Assembly (NCBI GenBank): GCA_039822785.1
Contig: JBCBMO010000004.1
Span: 491,835 to 555,834 of the forward strand
Origin: Thermohalobaculum sp039822785
Lineage (GTDB): Bacteria > Pseudomonadota > Alphaproteobacteria > Rhodobacterales > Rhodobacteraceae
Reading direction: 5' to 3'
Length of the DNA stretch: 64,000 nt
Translations under genes and position numbers: made by a program
The notes under the pieces: model-generated
The model's database searches: none
Told to the model about the DNA's origin: nothing
The model's input: only the letters and a program-made list of their open reading frames with translations
In this document: positions 16,693 to 26,738 of the stretch, piece by piece
Layout of the letters: the number at the start of each line of letters is the position of its first letter
How positions within the stretch are numbered: position 1 is the stretch's first letter

Positions 16693-17889
16693 ATGGCCGA
16701 GGCCCCGCCCGTCACCCTGATCTTTGGCGAGGGATGCCCCGACTGCGGGGAGCGTGTCGCGGCCCTGCCGCCGCTCCTGCCGCCGGTGGCCGACGATCTC
16801 GACTGGCTGCAGCGCGACTACGACAGCTTCCGCCTGGCGATGATGGAGGAGCTGGCCGCCCGCTTCCCCGAGCGGCGCCGCTTCTCCCCCGCCGACATGG
16901 AGGTCGCCCTGGTCGAGGCGCTGGCGGTCTGCCTGGACCAGCTCTCCGACATGATGGATCGGGTGCATGCCGAAGCGTTCCTCGAGACCGCGCGCCGCCC
17001 CGACGGCGTGCTGCGGCTCCTGTCGCTGATCGGCTATGACCCGCTCCCGGCCTCCGGCATCGGCTATGACCCGATCGTGGAGGCGGAGGTGGATGCCGCC
17101 CGCGCCACGCTCCTGAACCGCTGGCTCACCTATCCTGCCGAGATGGAGGCCGCGAAGGTCGCAGGCCCCCGCTCGATCCGCCGTCAGCGCCGCATGGTCA
17201 GCCTGCCCGACTACGTCAACGCGCTGGAGGATCACCCGCTGGTGCTGCGCGCCATGGCCCGCGACCGCTGGACCGGATCCTGGAGCACGATCTCGCTGCC
17301 CTGCATCTGCCTGGGCTTCACCCCGCTTCATGCGACTGTGGACAGCGTGCATGGTGGGCCCGCTGAGCCGCGCACCCTGCGCCTGCGCGCAGCGATCGAG
17401 GCGCTGCATCGCGACGCCGGGATCGCCCTGCCGGACTGGGCCGCCGCCCCGACCTTGCGCCGCCTGATCCGCCAGTTCGTCGATGCCTGGCGCATGGCGG
17501 GCCAAGAGGTCTGGCTGCTCGACCCCGAGCCCGTCGGGATCTTGGTGGACCTCACCGTGGTCGCCCGCGACGCCTTCTTCCGCTCCGAGATCGCCGCGGC
17601 GGCGCGCCGGGCGCTGGGGCAGGGGCCCTCGGGCTTCTTTGCGCCCTCCCGCCTCAGCTTCGGGGAGGATCTCTTCGCCTCCGACCTCATCGCCCATGTC
17701 ATGGCGCTCGATGGGGTGGAGACCGTCTGCCTCAACCGCTTCAAGCGCGTGGGCTCGCGCTATGCCGACCGGGCCGACAGCGGGCGGATAACCCTGTCGG
17801 GCGATGAGGTCGCCGTCTGCGACGACCGCGCCGGCGAGCCCGGGCGCGGCGTGCTGCGGCTGCGGGTGCAGGGAGGGATGGCGGGATGA
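16693..17889 (+). CDS. Baseplate J-like protein (short form)
   Basis: The 398-residue protein shows the general layout of baseplate J proteins of eCIS: an N-terminal helix-rich part with LDWLQRDYDSFRLAMMEELAARFPERRRFSPADMEVALVEALAVCLDQLSDMMDRVHAEAFLETARRPDGVLRLLSLIGYDPLP, and a C-terminal strand-helix unit with VDLTVVARDAFFRSEIAAAARRALG. A CPDC pair sits near the N-terminus (about 16-19). It is one of two such genes and would pair with the long form as Pvc11 and Pvc12 do in the wedge. The stop overlaps the next start (ATGA). Confidence 0.85.
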   Translation: MAEAPPVTLIFGEGCPDCGERVAALPPLLPPVADDLDWLQRDYDSFRLAMMEELAARFPERRRFSPADMEVALVEALAVCLDQLSDMMDRVHAEAFLETARRPDGVLRLLSLIGYDPLPASGIGYDPIVEAEVDAARATLLNRWLTYPAEMEAAKVAGPRSIRRQRRMVSLPDYVNALEDHPLVLRAMARDRWTGSWSTISLPCICLGFTPLHATVDSVHGGPAEPRTLRLRAAIEALHRDAGIALPDWAAAPTLRRLIRQFVDAWRMAGQEVWLLDPEPVGILVDLTVVARDAFFRSEIAAAARRALGQGPSGFFAPSRLSFGEDLFASDLIAHVMALDGVETVCLNRFKRVGSRYADRADSGRITLSGDEVAVCDDRAGEPGRGVLRLRVQGGMAG

Positions 17890-20684
17890 GACGCGATCTG
17901 ACCCGGTGGAACCGCGCTGGCCTCTCGCGCTTTCGCTATGTCGACGGCAACGCGGTCACCTTCCTCGACGATCTGCGGGAGGCGCTGCGCGCGGCCTATA
18001 CCGATCCCGACAGCGGCGCGCTCAAGTGGGCGGAACTGGCCACCCGCCATGCGCCCGAGGAGGAGGGCGAGCAGGGCGAGGAGGAGGCCGACCGGCTGAA
18101 GCGCCTCGCGGCGCAGTACGAGGACGTGCGCCGCGACCATGCCTGGGAGATCCTGCGCACCTTCGCCCGCTCGACCCATGTGCTGACCGAGCATCTGGAC
18201 GCCTTCGCCAACGAGACCTTCCTGTCGACCGCAACCCAGCGCGAAAGCGTTCGCCGGCTGATCGCGATGCTCGACGCCCGGCCCGGCCCCGGTGCCTCAG
18301 CCCGCACCGAGATGGCGATCATCGCGGCTGAGGCCGGCACGCTGAAGGCTGGCTTCGCGATGAAGGCCACCAACCCTGTGAGCGGCGCGCCGTTGGTGTT
18401 CGAGACCCTGCAGGATCTGGAGATCGACCCTGCGTTCAACGCCCTGCGCCCGGTCGACTGGAACCGCTCCGCCGAGCCGGTGGCGCTCACCCCCGAAGCG
18501 ACGATCACCCTGGAGCTCGACCCCGCGGCGGTGGCCAAGGATCCGCCCGTCGCCGGGGAGGCCGGGGTGCTGCTGGTCGAGGAGGATGACGGCGGGGTCA
18601 CCGGCTACGGCCTGCGGGTCGACGACGCGGACGCTGCGCGCGTGTTCCTGTCGCTCGCCGACGCAGGGGTGTCCCGCACGCTGGAGGCCTGGCGCCTGAC
18701 CCTTTTGCTGGGGGCCGCGCGGATCGAGGCGCCGCGGCTGGCGGGCAGCGACGTCGTCCGCTTGAGCGAAGGGCACAACCTGGCGGCCGGTCGCTCCCGC
18801 ATCAGCTGGAACGACGGCGGGTGGAAGACGGCGAAGGTCGTCGACGTGGACGGCGACCGCGTGAAGCTGGATGGCAGCATCCCTGGCGTGGGCGAGGATC
18901 TGTTCCTGCTCACCCAGTCGCGCGCTCAGGACCTCAGCACGGGCCGGACCATCGTGCTGCCGAGAGCCCGAGGCGGCGGCGGCAACGTCTGGGCAGGCAA
19001 CCTCAACGCCTTTGCGTCATCCTCGATCACCCCGCAGATCGAGGAAGGCATTGAGATCTTCGACAAGGTCCCCGCCGACCTTGCCTATTTCGTGCCCGCG
19101 GGCGCCGATCCGGTGGCGGAGGTCAAGGAGAGCGGCGTCTCTGGCCTGACCCTGGGCGGTAAGGTCGAGGATATCGCTCAGGGCGATTGGCTCCTCTCCG
19201 GCACGGGCCTTCAGGCGCTCGAGGTGCAGCAGGTCACGGTCGGCGAGCGCGATACCGTGGTCGTGACGACCACGACGCCAGCCGATCCCGGCGGGCTGGT
19301 CCATGCGGCCTTTGCCCGGCGCCTGCGCCCCTTCGAGCACGACCGCAACCGCCGCGTGGTGCACGACACCGCCGCACTCTCCGACGAGGTCACCCGGATC
19401 GCCGTCGAGGCGGTGCCTGATGGGCTGATCGCCGGCCGGGCCGTGGTCGTCGCTGATGGCATCCTGGCCCATGCCGCGACCCTGCGCCGGGTCGATGCGA
19501 CGGTAACGCCCCCGGTGCTGGAGATCGCGCCCCCCCTGCCGCAGGCCCGGCTGACCGCGCCGACTACGGCCGCGATGGAGCGGTGGAACACGGTTATCCA
19601 CGCCAATGTCGTCGTGGCAGGCCACGGGGAGAGCCAGTCGGCAAAACCCATCGGCAGCGGCGATGCCACCCAATCCAGCCAGGTCTTCGAGGTCCCGGCC
19701 AAGGAGATCGCCTTCGTCACCGATCCGGCCATGCCGGCCGGCGTGCGCCCGGCGGTCGAGCTGACCGTCTCCGGCCGCCGGTTCACCCAGATCGCGAACC
19801 TGGCCGACAGCGCTTTCGGGGCGGCGAACTATGAGGCGCGCGTGAGCGCCGATGGCACCGTGCATGTCGTCTTCGGCGATGGGCGAACGGCGAGCCGGTT
19901 GACGACGGGCACTGACAACGTGCGCGCCGTCTGGCGACAGGGCTCGGGCGAACAGGGCAATCTGCCGCCGGGCTCCATCGCCAAGCCCAAGCGCCGCGAT
20001 CCGCGGGTGCAAGGCGTCATCCAGCGCCTTGCCTCCAGCGGCGGTGCGGCGGCGGAGGGGCTGGCGTCGATGCGGGAGAACGCGGCCGCGGGGCTCCTCA
20101 CCCTGGGGCGCCAGGTCTCGGTCTCCGACTTCGCGGCCAGTGCGGCGCGCAATGCAACGGTCTGGCAGGCCGCCGCCGAACGCCTGCAACCCGGCGGCGC
20201 GCGGTGCGAGCGGGTGCGGGTCGTCGTGGTGCCTGCCGGCGGGGTGCTCGGCGGGCTGAAGACAGAACTGGAGGCGTTCCTGCAGGCGACCAGCGTCCCC
20301 GGCGTCTCGGTCACCGTGGAGAGTTTCGTCACCCTGCCACTCAGTCTCGACGTGGAAGTCGCTGTGCGCGAGGACGAATTCGTGCTCGAGGAGGTGGCGG
20401 CCGCCGTGCGCGCAGCCATCGACGCGGCCTATGACATCAAATCCGCGCGGCTTGGCGCGCCGCTTTATCGCGCGCAGCTCGTCACCCTGATCGAGGGTGT
20501 CCGCGGGGTGGAGAACGTCGCGCTCAAGATCCTGCCGGCGACCTGGGCGGGGGTCATGCCCGCCCCCCGGATCGGTGCCGTGCCCTCGGGCGGGGTGCGC
20601 GCCGTCCACCCGGCGTTCGGTCAGATGATCCACGTCGCCGCCACCTCGGCCATCGCGGTCCGACCCGTCGCGTACAGGAGCTGA
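17886..20684 (+). CDS. Baseplate J-like protein (long form)
   Basis: The 932-residue protein is the larger baseplate J component. It opens with a helical part, shows a wedge-type segment VLTEHLDAFANETFLSTATQRESVRRLIAMLDARPGPGASA, and ends with the family's typical strand-helix units (VPGVSVTVESFVTLPLSLDVEVAVREDEFVLEEVAAAVRAAID). The middle is a long beta-rich region (about 250-650) with several similar barrels. Together with the preceding gene it forms the wedges that link hub and sheath. The GEGEQGEEEADR acidic stretch near residue 60 is unusual. Confidence 0.9.
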   Translation: MRRDLTRWNRAGLSRFRYVDGNAVTFLDDLREALRAAYTDPDSGALKWAELATRHAPEEEGEQGEEEADRLKRLAAQYEDVRRDHAWEILRTFARSTHVLTEHLDAFANETFLSTATQRESVRRLIAMLDARPGPGASARTEMAIIAAEAGTLKAGFAMKATNPVSGAPLVFETLQDLEIDPAFNALRPVDWNRSAEPVALTPEATITLELDPAAVAKDPPVAGEAGVLLVEEDDGGVTGYGLRVDDADAARVFLSLADAGVSRTLEAWRLTLLLGAARIEAPRLAGSDVVRLSEGHNLAAGRSRISWNDGGWKTAKVVDVDGDRVKLDGSIPGVGEDLFLLTQSRAQDLSTGRTIVLPRARGGGGNVWAGNLNAFASSSITPQIEEGIEIFDKVPADLAYFVPAGADPVAEVKESGVSGLTLGGKVEDIAQGDWLLSGTGLQALEVQQVTVGERDTVVVTTTTPADPGGLVHAAFARRLRPFEHDRNRRVVHDTAALSDEVTRIAVEAVPDGLIAGRAVVVADGILAHAATLRRVDATVTPPVLEIAPPLPQARLTAPTTAAMERWNTVIHANVVVAGHGESQSAKPIGSGDATQSSQVFEVPAKEIAFVTDPAMPAGVRPAVELTVSGRRFTQIANLADSAFGAANYEARVSADGTVHVVFGDGRTASRLTTGTDNVRAVWRQGSGEQGNLPPGSIAKPKRRDPRVQGVIQRLASSGGAAAEGLASMRENAAAGLLTLGRQVSVSDFAASAARNATVWQAAAERLQPGGARCERVRVVVVPAGGVLGGLKTELEAFLQATSVPGVSVTVESFVTLPLSLDVEVAVREDEFVLEEVAAAVRAAIDAAYDIKSARLGAPLYRAQLVTLIEGVRGVENVALKILPATWAGVMPAPRIGAVPSGGVRAVHPAFGQMIHVAATSAIAVRPVAYRS

Positions 20685-20686
20685 GG

Positions 20687-22252
20687 ATGGCCGTGGACGA
20701 TCACGATTTCGGCGAGACGCTCTACCGGATCCTGCCGCAGGTCTATCGCAACCGCGACGAGAGCGGCGATCTGCGGGCCTATCTGGCGGGCTGTGGCGAT
20801 CTGCTCGACGCGGTCTACGCCACGCTGCGCCAGCGCTACGCCGACAACTATCCGGACAATCCGCCTGAGGATGCGGCGATAGCCCCCTGTCAGGACTGGC
20901 TTATCCCGTACTTCGCGGACCTGGTCGATGCCCGCCTGGTGTCACCCCTGGCCGAGGGGCGGCGGACGGAGGTCGGCCAGGCGATCCGCTGGCGCCAGGG
21001 CAAGGGCTCGGTCGCCACGCTCGACGCCATCGTCGAGGGCATCGGCCAGTCGGAGGCTGTCCTGCGCGAGGGGTGGCGCAGGGTCGCCACCACGCCGCGC
21101 CTGGCGGCCCCGCTGGGTACCGCCGCCGCCTACGGCTATGCGCAGGAGCCGGTGATGGGCAACCCGGGAAATGCCGCGCGCCACCCGGGCCTGCCGGCGG
21201 TGACCGTCGATCTGCGCTGCCCCAGCCGCGCGGTGGTGGCCGAGCCCAGCAGCGGCGGGGCGGAGACGCTGGAGGTCGACGGCCAGACCGTGATCTGGCG
21301 CCAAGCCTCCCGCCACGGGGCGCCGTGCTTTCCCGACAGCTACGAGGATGTGGCCCGGCGGACGCCCGATGTCCGCACCCCGGACTGGCGGGTCGGCCAT
21401 CATCACCCCCGGCGTGTCGTCCTCTATGTGCCGCCGCCCGCCGGGTTCTTCCCACCGGGCCAGCCGACCGTGGCCTGGAACGCCAACCCCAGCGCTGCCT
21501 ATCTGGCCGAGATCGAAGTGGACGAGCCCGAGCCCGGGGTCCAGCGGCATCGCGCGCGCAGCCTGGGCACCCGGGCTTTCGTGCCGGTGCGCGTGACGGG
21601 CAACCCCAACCTCGACAGTGTCTCCCCCCAGCCGCGGCGCTTCGTGTTCGAGGGGATCGCCTTTACCGGCACCATGCGCACCGCGGGCCGGCCGCTGACG
21701 CTCAACCGCTGCGCCGTGGGCGAGCTTCGCAGCGATGCGGCCATGGGCGACGAGCCGGCGATCGAGGCCAATGGCTGCCTCCTCCGCCTGTTGCGGGTCG
21801 CGACGGCGCTTGCGCGACTGGAGAGCGTGACAGTGCTCGAGCGCTGCATCGCCCGGCGGCTGCAGGCGTCGGAGGGGCTGTTCCTCGGGCCCATTACGCG
21901 CGCCGGCGGGGCCGAGACGGCGCCGCCCGTCGACGGCTGCCTGCGCTACTCAACGATGCCGCGGGACCAGGCGACCGGCGCCATGACCCTTTACCGCACG
22001 ACACGCGAGGCGGCGGTGCTTGTGACCAACACCTGGGCCGAGCGCGGCTGCGGGGTCCTCACCCCCGCCAGCCACCGCAGCGTGCTGACCGGGGCGGAGG
22101 ACGAGGGGGAGATCGGCGCCTTCCACCCCGCGCATCACGCCCGGCTGCGCCGCGCCATCCTCGATAAGCTTGCCGACTTCCTGCCCGTGGGGCTGGAGGC
22201 CGTGCTGGTGCCCGATCCGCGGCTCACCGAGCCGCCCTACGCGTTCGACTGA
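20687..22252 (+). CDS. P2 gpI-like tail protein, extended
   Basis: The 521-residue protein starts with the gpI-type fold of baseplate periphery proteins: YRILPQVYRNRDESGDLRAYLAGCGDLLDAVYATLRQRY, then WLIPYFADLVDARL and GQAIRWRQGKGSVATLDAIV. The first 160 residues match phage P2 gpI and the N-terminal part of related eCIS proteins. The C-terminal 350 residues are a beta-rich extension specific to large eCIS clusters; it includes a segment with several beta turns (VEPSSGGAETLEVDGQ). It would connect baseplate wedges to fibres or surface proteins, here probably the next gene. It begins three bases after the J gene. Confidence 0.82.
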   Translation: MAVDDHDFGETLYRILPQVYRNRDESGDLRAYLAGCGDLLDAVYATLRQRYADNYPDNPPEDAAIAPCQDWLIPYFADLVDARLVSPLAEGRRTEVGQAIRWRQGKGSVATLDAIVEGIGQSEAVLREGWRRVATTPRLAAPLGTAAAYGYAQEPVMGNPGNAARHPGLPAVTVDLRCPSRAVVAEPSSGGAETLEVDGQTVIWRQASRHGAPCFPDSYEDVARRTPDVRTPDWRVGHHHPRRVVLYVPPPAGFFPPGQPTVAWNANPSAAYLAEIEVDEPEPGVQRHRARSLGTRAFVPVRVTGNPNLDSVSPQPRRFVFEGIAFTGTMRTAGRPLTLNRCAVGELRSDAAMGDEPAIEANGCLLRLLRVATALARLESVTVLERCIARRLQASEGLFLGPITRAGGAETAPPVDGCLRYSTMPRDQATGAMTLYRTTREAAVLVTNTWAERGCGVLTPASHRSVLTGAEDEGEIGAFHPAHHARLRRAILDKLADFLPVGLEAVLVPDPRLTEPPYAFD

Positions 22253-22280
22253 CGTCGCCACACCGAAGGGAGGTGACCCG

Positions 22281-25200
22281 ATGAAGATCCAGATGAGCAG
22301 ACCGCCCGAACGGTCCGCCGCCCCGCGCACCGGCACCTGGCAGCAGCAGGGCCGGATGCTCACCGACTTCGACTGGAACGCGCAGAGCGATCTGGCCAGG
22401 GTGCGTCTGGTGGATGCGCTGGGCGACATCATCGGCGGCGGCACCCCCGACCGCGGCGGTGCGATGGTCGAGGACGGTGCGGGCGACTGGCGCCTGGTGC
22501 TCGGCACGGTCTACGCCGAGGGGGTGCGGGGGCAGTTGCGCGCTTTCCCCGAGGCGCCTGCGGGCAGTGCCTTCGCCTTCGATGCCCAGGCGGATTTCCC
22601 CGCCGCACCGCCCCTGCCGGAGGAGCCCTATCTCCTATACGTCGACCTCTGGGAGCGGACGGTGACGGCGCTGGAGGATATCGCGCTGATCGACCCCGGC
22701 CTGCACGGCGCCGATACGACCGCCCGCAGCGAGGTCATGGCACAGGTGAAGTGGGCCCCTGCCAGCTTCGATCCCGAGGATCCGGCCCAGAACCCGCCCA
22801 TCGGCACCGCACCGGTGACGATCAGCCTGCGCGGCGATCTGTTGTCCACCGACCCCTGCGAGCCCTGCGCCGACGAGATCGAACTGCCGGAGCGGGTGGG
22901 CAACTATCTCTTCCGCCTCGAGGTGCACGATGTCACCTACGACGCCGCCGGACAGGCGGTCGGCGCCACTCTGAAGTGGTCGCGCGAGAACGGGGCGGAG
23001 GCCGCGGCGGTCGGCATCCTGCCGCCGGGCTTCGCCAGCGCCGACTGGACCTATGATTTCTACCACGGGGCGCCCCGCCGGGCGGAGAGCGAGTGCCACC
23101 TCGGCTATCACCACCCCGATGTGCTGGCGGCGGGGTGGAGCCCGACCCGCTCTGCGCTCATGCACGGCTATCCCGAGACGCCGCCGCCCGATTTCACCCT
23201 GGTGCGCCGCTGGGACGGGCATGTCGAACTGGTCCGCGACGGCGCGGCCTGGCGCGTGGTCTTCGACACCGTCGACGGCGAGCCCGTGCACCGCGGTTTC
23301 GACCGGGGCCAGCGGCTGTCGCCGCTGCGCGCTGCCACCGAGCATGGCTTCGTGGCCGAGGGGGCGTCGATCACCCTCGCGCTCGACACCACCACGGTGG
23401 TCGTCAATCTCGCCGACAATGCGGTGCTGGCGGGCGACTATTGGCAGGTCGCGGTGCGGGAGGCGGTGCAATCCTCCGGCGACGAGATCCTGACCGAGGC
23501 CCTGCCCATCGGCATCCGCCACCGTTACCTGTCGCTCGCCATCGTCGACGGTGACCTGCTGCCGGTGGAGACCGAGGATTGCCGGCGCTTCGAGTTCCCG
23601 CCGCTGACGGATATCGAGGCGGAGGATGTCTGCTACGACAACGCCGCCTGCGAGATGCCGGGGGTGGAGACGGTCCAGGACGCCATCGACCACCTCTGCC
23701 GCTCCCGCGATCTGCGGTTTCACAACAAGCACCTGCACGGCTGGGGCATCGTATGCGGTCTGATCGTCGAATGCGACCGGCCGGATGAGGAGGCGGGCGA
23801 GGAAGAGGTCGACAACCGCGAGGTCACGGTCACCAAGGGCTATGCCCTGACCTGCGAGGGCGACGACATTGTCCTGGAGGAGAACGTCGACGTCGAGCTG
23901 ATGGACCTGGTCGAGGCCCATGACGCGGCGGTGGCCGATGGAACGGCGGAGGAGGGTGCCGAGCCCATCCTGGTCAACGGGCGCGGCACCGCCTGCCTGA
24001 TCCTCGATCTTGCCGCGGGAGAGCCGGTCTTTACCGTCGAAAAGGACCAGCCGGCGGAGAACGATCTGTCGGTGCTGCTACGCCAGGGCACGCTGTGGGG
24101 CGATTTCTGGGAGAACTGCATCCAGCGCCTGATCGATGCGCTGACGGCGGAGTTCTCCTTCGTCTCCGGCGACAACCTCGATGCGCTTGAGGACGATCCG
24201 GAGGAGCCGCTGGTCTCCACCGACCGCAAAAAGTGGATCTCGGTCCTCAACCTTGCCTGGCAGCTGCTGAACCGGGCGAACGGCGCCTATGTCTACTTGT
24301 CTTTCAAAGAGCACGTGATCCTGCGGACGCTCTACACCAACCTGCGGGAACTGCTCGCGTCGCAGACCTTTTGCGCGCTCTTCCAGGGCCAGGACTTCCC
24401 GGACTATGTCTTCCCGGACGCGGCAAAGACCACCTTCTTCGGCCGCAACGAGCATACCCGCGTGGTGGTCAGCCCCGATGGCCGCAGGGTCTATACCTGG
24501 GCGGGCGGCGACCGGACGATCAATGTCTATGACGCCGAAAAGGGCGTGCTGATCGAGGTGCTGGAGATGCCCTCGGCCGAGGGGAGCGAAGTCACCGCAA
24601 TAGCCCTCAACGCCGCGGGCACCCGGCTCTATGCGGTGGCCTCCATCGGGGGTGCTGACTCGATCCTCGCCATCGCCCGGGTCGGGGACCGGCATGAGTG
24701 GGAGGGCAACTCGATCGTCCTCTGCGATCTCACGATCCGCGAGATGCATGTCGACCGGCTGAACGAGGACTTCATCTACGCCGTCGGCATCGGCCGGGGG
24801 CTCTTCCTGCTGAGCCCGCCGATCCTGCGCGACACGACCGAGGCGAAGCCCGAGCCGATCCATGCCTTCAACGCCACCGGCCACATGGCGGTGGACACCC
24901 GGACGGGCTGGATCTTCTCGACCGCCTCCACCTTCGACAACGACGGGACGCCGGATCGCTACAACGTGATCAACGCCACCTGGATGCGGAACCCGGAGAA
25001 CCGGACGAACTTTCGCATGGTCGATGTGGAGGAGCGTACGCGGCTCGGCAGCGATGGGCTGACCCTGCGCGAGGCCGAGGAGAGCCGCGGCATCACCCGC
25101 CTGTTCGTGGCCGTCGATCCCATCGGCACGGGCGACGACAAGCATATCCTTGCCCTGGACTTCATCCTTGGGGATGAGCCGACCATCGCCTCCGCCATGC

Positions 25201-26726
25201 TGGCGGTGGAGGACACGCAGATCGCGCTGGCCTTCCATCCGGGTCGCGATCAGGTGGTCGCCGCCTTTGAGGACAGCTATCGGCTGATGACCGCCGATCC
25301 CGCCACCCTCGACGTCGACAGCTTCCGCATCCCCGCCCAGATCCAGCCCACCGATGTCGCCGTGGGGCCGGAGGGGGTGACCTACGCGGTCAACCTCGTC
25401 TCCAACACCGTGACCGCGATCCCTGAGGCCGAGATGCAGGTGGACGATGCCCATCTGACCACGCTCGCCAGTTATCGCCTGCAGGTGCTGCTGGCGTTCT
25501 ACGGGCTGTTCGGTGGCGTGCTCCAGTACCTCAAGGACTGTTTCTGCCACCAGCTCCTGATCAAATGCCCCGAGTGCGACGGCAGCGAGAAGATCCGCCT
25601 GGCCGGGATCGAGATCCGCGACAACGCGGTCTACAACGTCTGCAACTTCTCCAAGCGCAAATACGTCAAGAGCTTCCCGACGGTGGACTATTGGCTCTCG
25701 GCGCTGCCCATCGCGCCGCTGATCCAAAAGGCGGTCAGCGATTTTTGCTGTGCGGTTCTGCCCAACGTCCTGGCCAAATACACCCAGCGGGTCGTGCCGC
25801 CGCCACCCCCGCCGCAGGAGGGCGCCTTGACCGGCAGCACCAAGGCCGTGCGCGCCAAGGCCGTGAGCCGGACGATCCAGACCGGCAAGACCGTCGATCT
25901 CCAGCGCTTCACCGATGAGCGGGTGCGGGCCGTGCAGACCTACGGGACGCTTGCCGGCGACATCTTCACCGATGTGCAGACGCCGACCTCCGGCGCCAAC
26001 CCCGGCGTCCCGAAGCAGACCTTCGGCAACGCGCCGATCCAGGACACCATCGCCGCCTTTGAGCGCAACAACGTCCGGGTGAACGTGGTGCCCTATGACC
26101 CGGCGCTGTCGGACCGGATCGCCCTCGACTATGCGCGCACGCCGGGGCGGATCCTGCCCGGCAGCGCGATCACGGTCTACGAGCGTGACGGCCGGACGGT
26201 GCTGGTGGCCGAACAGCGCGCAGCACCCGCCTTTGAGGTGGCACCCGGGACCGAGGAGAAGATCGCGGAGCTCGAGGCGCGCCAGGCGGCCCTGTCCGAC
26301 ACCCTGGCGGCGGAGCAGCAGATCGCCGTGCTGCAGGAGCGCCGCGCCTCGGTCGAGGGCGAGGTCGCGGATCTGCGCGGCGAGCTGGACGGTCTGCGCC
26401 GCGCGCGGGAGGCGGAGGCGCTGGAGCTGCAGGCCCTGGCCGAGCGGCGCACGCAGCTGTCACGCGATTTCGAGGGGCTGCAGGCCTCCATGGCGCGGAT
26501 GAACGAGATGCAGAACGAGCTGCGCGTCGCCGTGGACCGGCAGCGCCCGGTGATCGACGCCGATGAGGTGACGCCGGAGATCGCCGAGGCCCTGAACACG
26601 GCCGGGGTTCGGACGCTTGGCGAGCTGTCGGTGGCCGACGAGCGGGAGCTGCGCCAGCGCGGCGTGCGCCTGCCGCAGAACGAACTGCGCCTGTTGATCG
26701 AGGGGGCGCAGAACCGGCTGCGCTGA
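22281..26726 (+). CDS. DUF6519 / beta-propeller / coiled-coil particle protein
   Basis: This 1481-residue protein begins with a DUF6519-like region (RTGTWQQQGRMLTDFDWNAQ at residues 16-35), followed by beta-rich parts. A beta-propeller-like region with repeated SPDGRRVYTWAGG-type blades spans about 720-1050, a Pro-rich segment lies near 1170, a coiled coil at about 1325-1415 and a C-terminal helix-hairpin-helix-like tail at about 1425-1481. DUF6519 proteins occur in eCIS and phage-tail clusters; exact role is not established. Its size, position after gpI and propeller suggest an outer baseplate or receptor-contacting role in place of a Pvc13-type fibre. The ATG at 22281 is preceded by GGGAGG; the frame is open from 22170 but that part lies in the previous gene. 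Confidence 0.8.
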   Translation: MKIQMSRPPERSAAPRTGTWQQQGRMLTDFDWNAQSDLARVRLVDALGDIIGGGTPDRGGAMVEDGAGDWRLVLGTVYAEGVRGQLRAFPEAPAGSAFAFDAQADFPAAPPLPEEPYLLYVDLWERTVTALEDIALIDPGLHGADTTARSEVMAQVKWAPASFDPEDPAQNPPIGTAPVTISLRGDLLSTDPCEPCADEIELPERVGNYLFRLEVHDVTYDAAGQAVGATLKWSRENGAEAAAVGILPPGFASADWTYDFYHGAPRRAESECHLGYHHPDVLAAGWSPTRSALMHGYPETPPPDFTLVRRWDGHVELVRDGAAWRVVFDTVDGEPVHRGFDRGQRLSPLRAATEHGFVAEGASITLALDTTTVVVNLADNAVLAGDYWQVAVREAVQSSGDEILTEALPIGIRHRYLSLAIVDGDLLPVETEDCRRFEFPPLTDIEAEDVCYDNAACEMPGVETVQDAIDHLCRSRDLRFHNKHLHGWGIVCGLIVECDRPDEEAGEEEVDNREVTVTKGYALTCEGDDIVLEENVDVELMDLVEAHDAAVADGTAEEGAEPILVNGRGTACLILDLAAGEPVFTVEKDQPAENDLSVLLRQGTLWGDFWENCIQRLIDALTAEFSFVSGDNLDALEDDPEEPLVSTDRKKWISVLNLAWQLLNRANGAYVYLSFKEHVILRTLYTNLRELLASQTFCALFQGQDFPDYVFPDAAKTTFFGRNEHTRVVVSPDGRRVYTWAGGDRTINVYDAEKGVLIEVLEMPSAEGSEVTAIALNAAGTRLYAVASIGGADSILAIARVGDRHEWEGNSIVLCDLTIREMHVDRLNEDFIYAVGIGRGLFLLSPPILRDTTEAKPEPIHAFNATGHMAVDTRTGWIFSTASTFDNDGTPDRYNVINATWMRNPENRTNFRMVDVEERTRLGSDGLTLREAEESRGITRLFVAVDPIGTGDDKHILALDFILGDEPTIASAMLAVEDTQIALAFHPGRDQVVAAFEDSYRLMTADPATLDVDSFRIPAQIQPTDVAVGPEGVTYAVNLVSNTVTAIPEAEMQVDDAHLTTLASYRLQVLLAFYGLFGGVLQYLKDCFCHQLLIKCPECDGSEKIRLAGIEIRDNAVYNVCNFSKRKYVKSFPTVDYWLSALPIAPLIQKAVSDFCCAVLPNVLAKYTQRVVPPPPPPQEGALTGSTKAVRAKAVSRTIQTGKTVDLQRFTDERVRAVQTYGTLAGDIFTDVQTPTSGANPGVPKQTFGNAPIQDTIAAFERNNVRVNVVPYDPALSDRIALDYARTPGRILPGSAITVYERDGRTVLVAEQRAAPAFEVAPGTEEKIAELEARQAALSDTLAAEQQIAVLQERRASVEGEVADLRGELDGLRRAREAEALELQALAERRTQLSRDFEGLQASMARMNEMQNELRVAVDRQRPVIDADEVTPEIAEALNTAGVRTLGELSVADERELRQRGVRLPQNELRLLIEGAQNRLR

Positions 26727-26738
26727 GGAGGAACCGCC

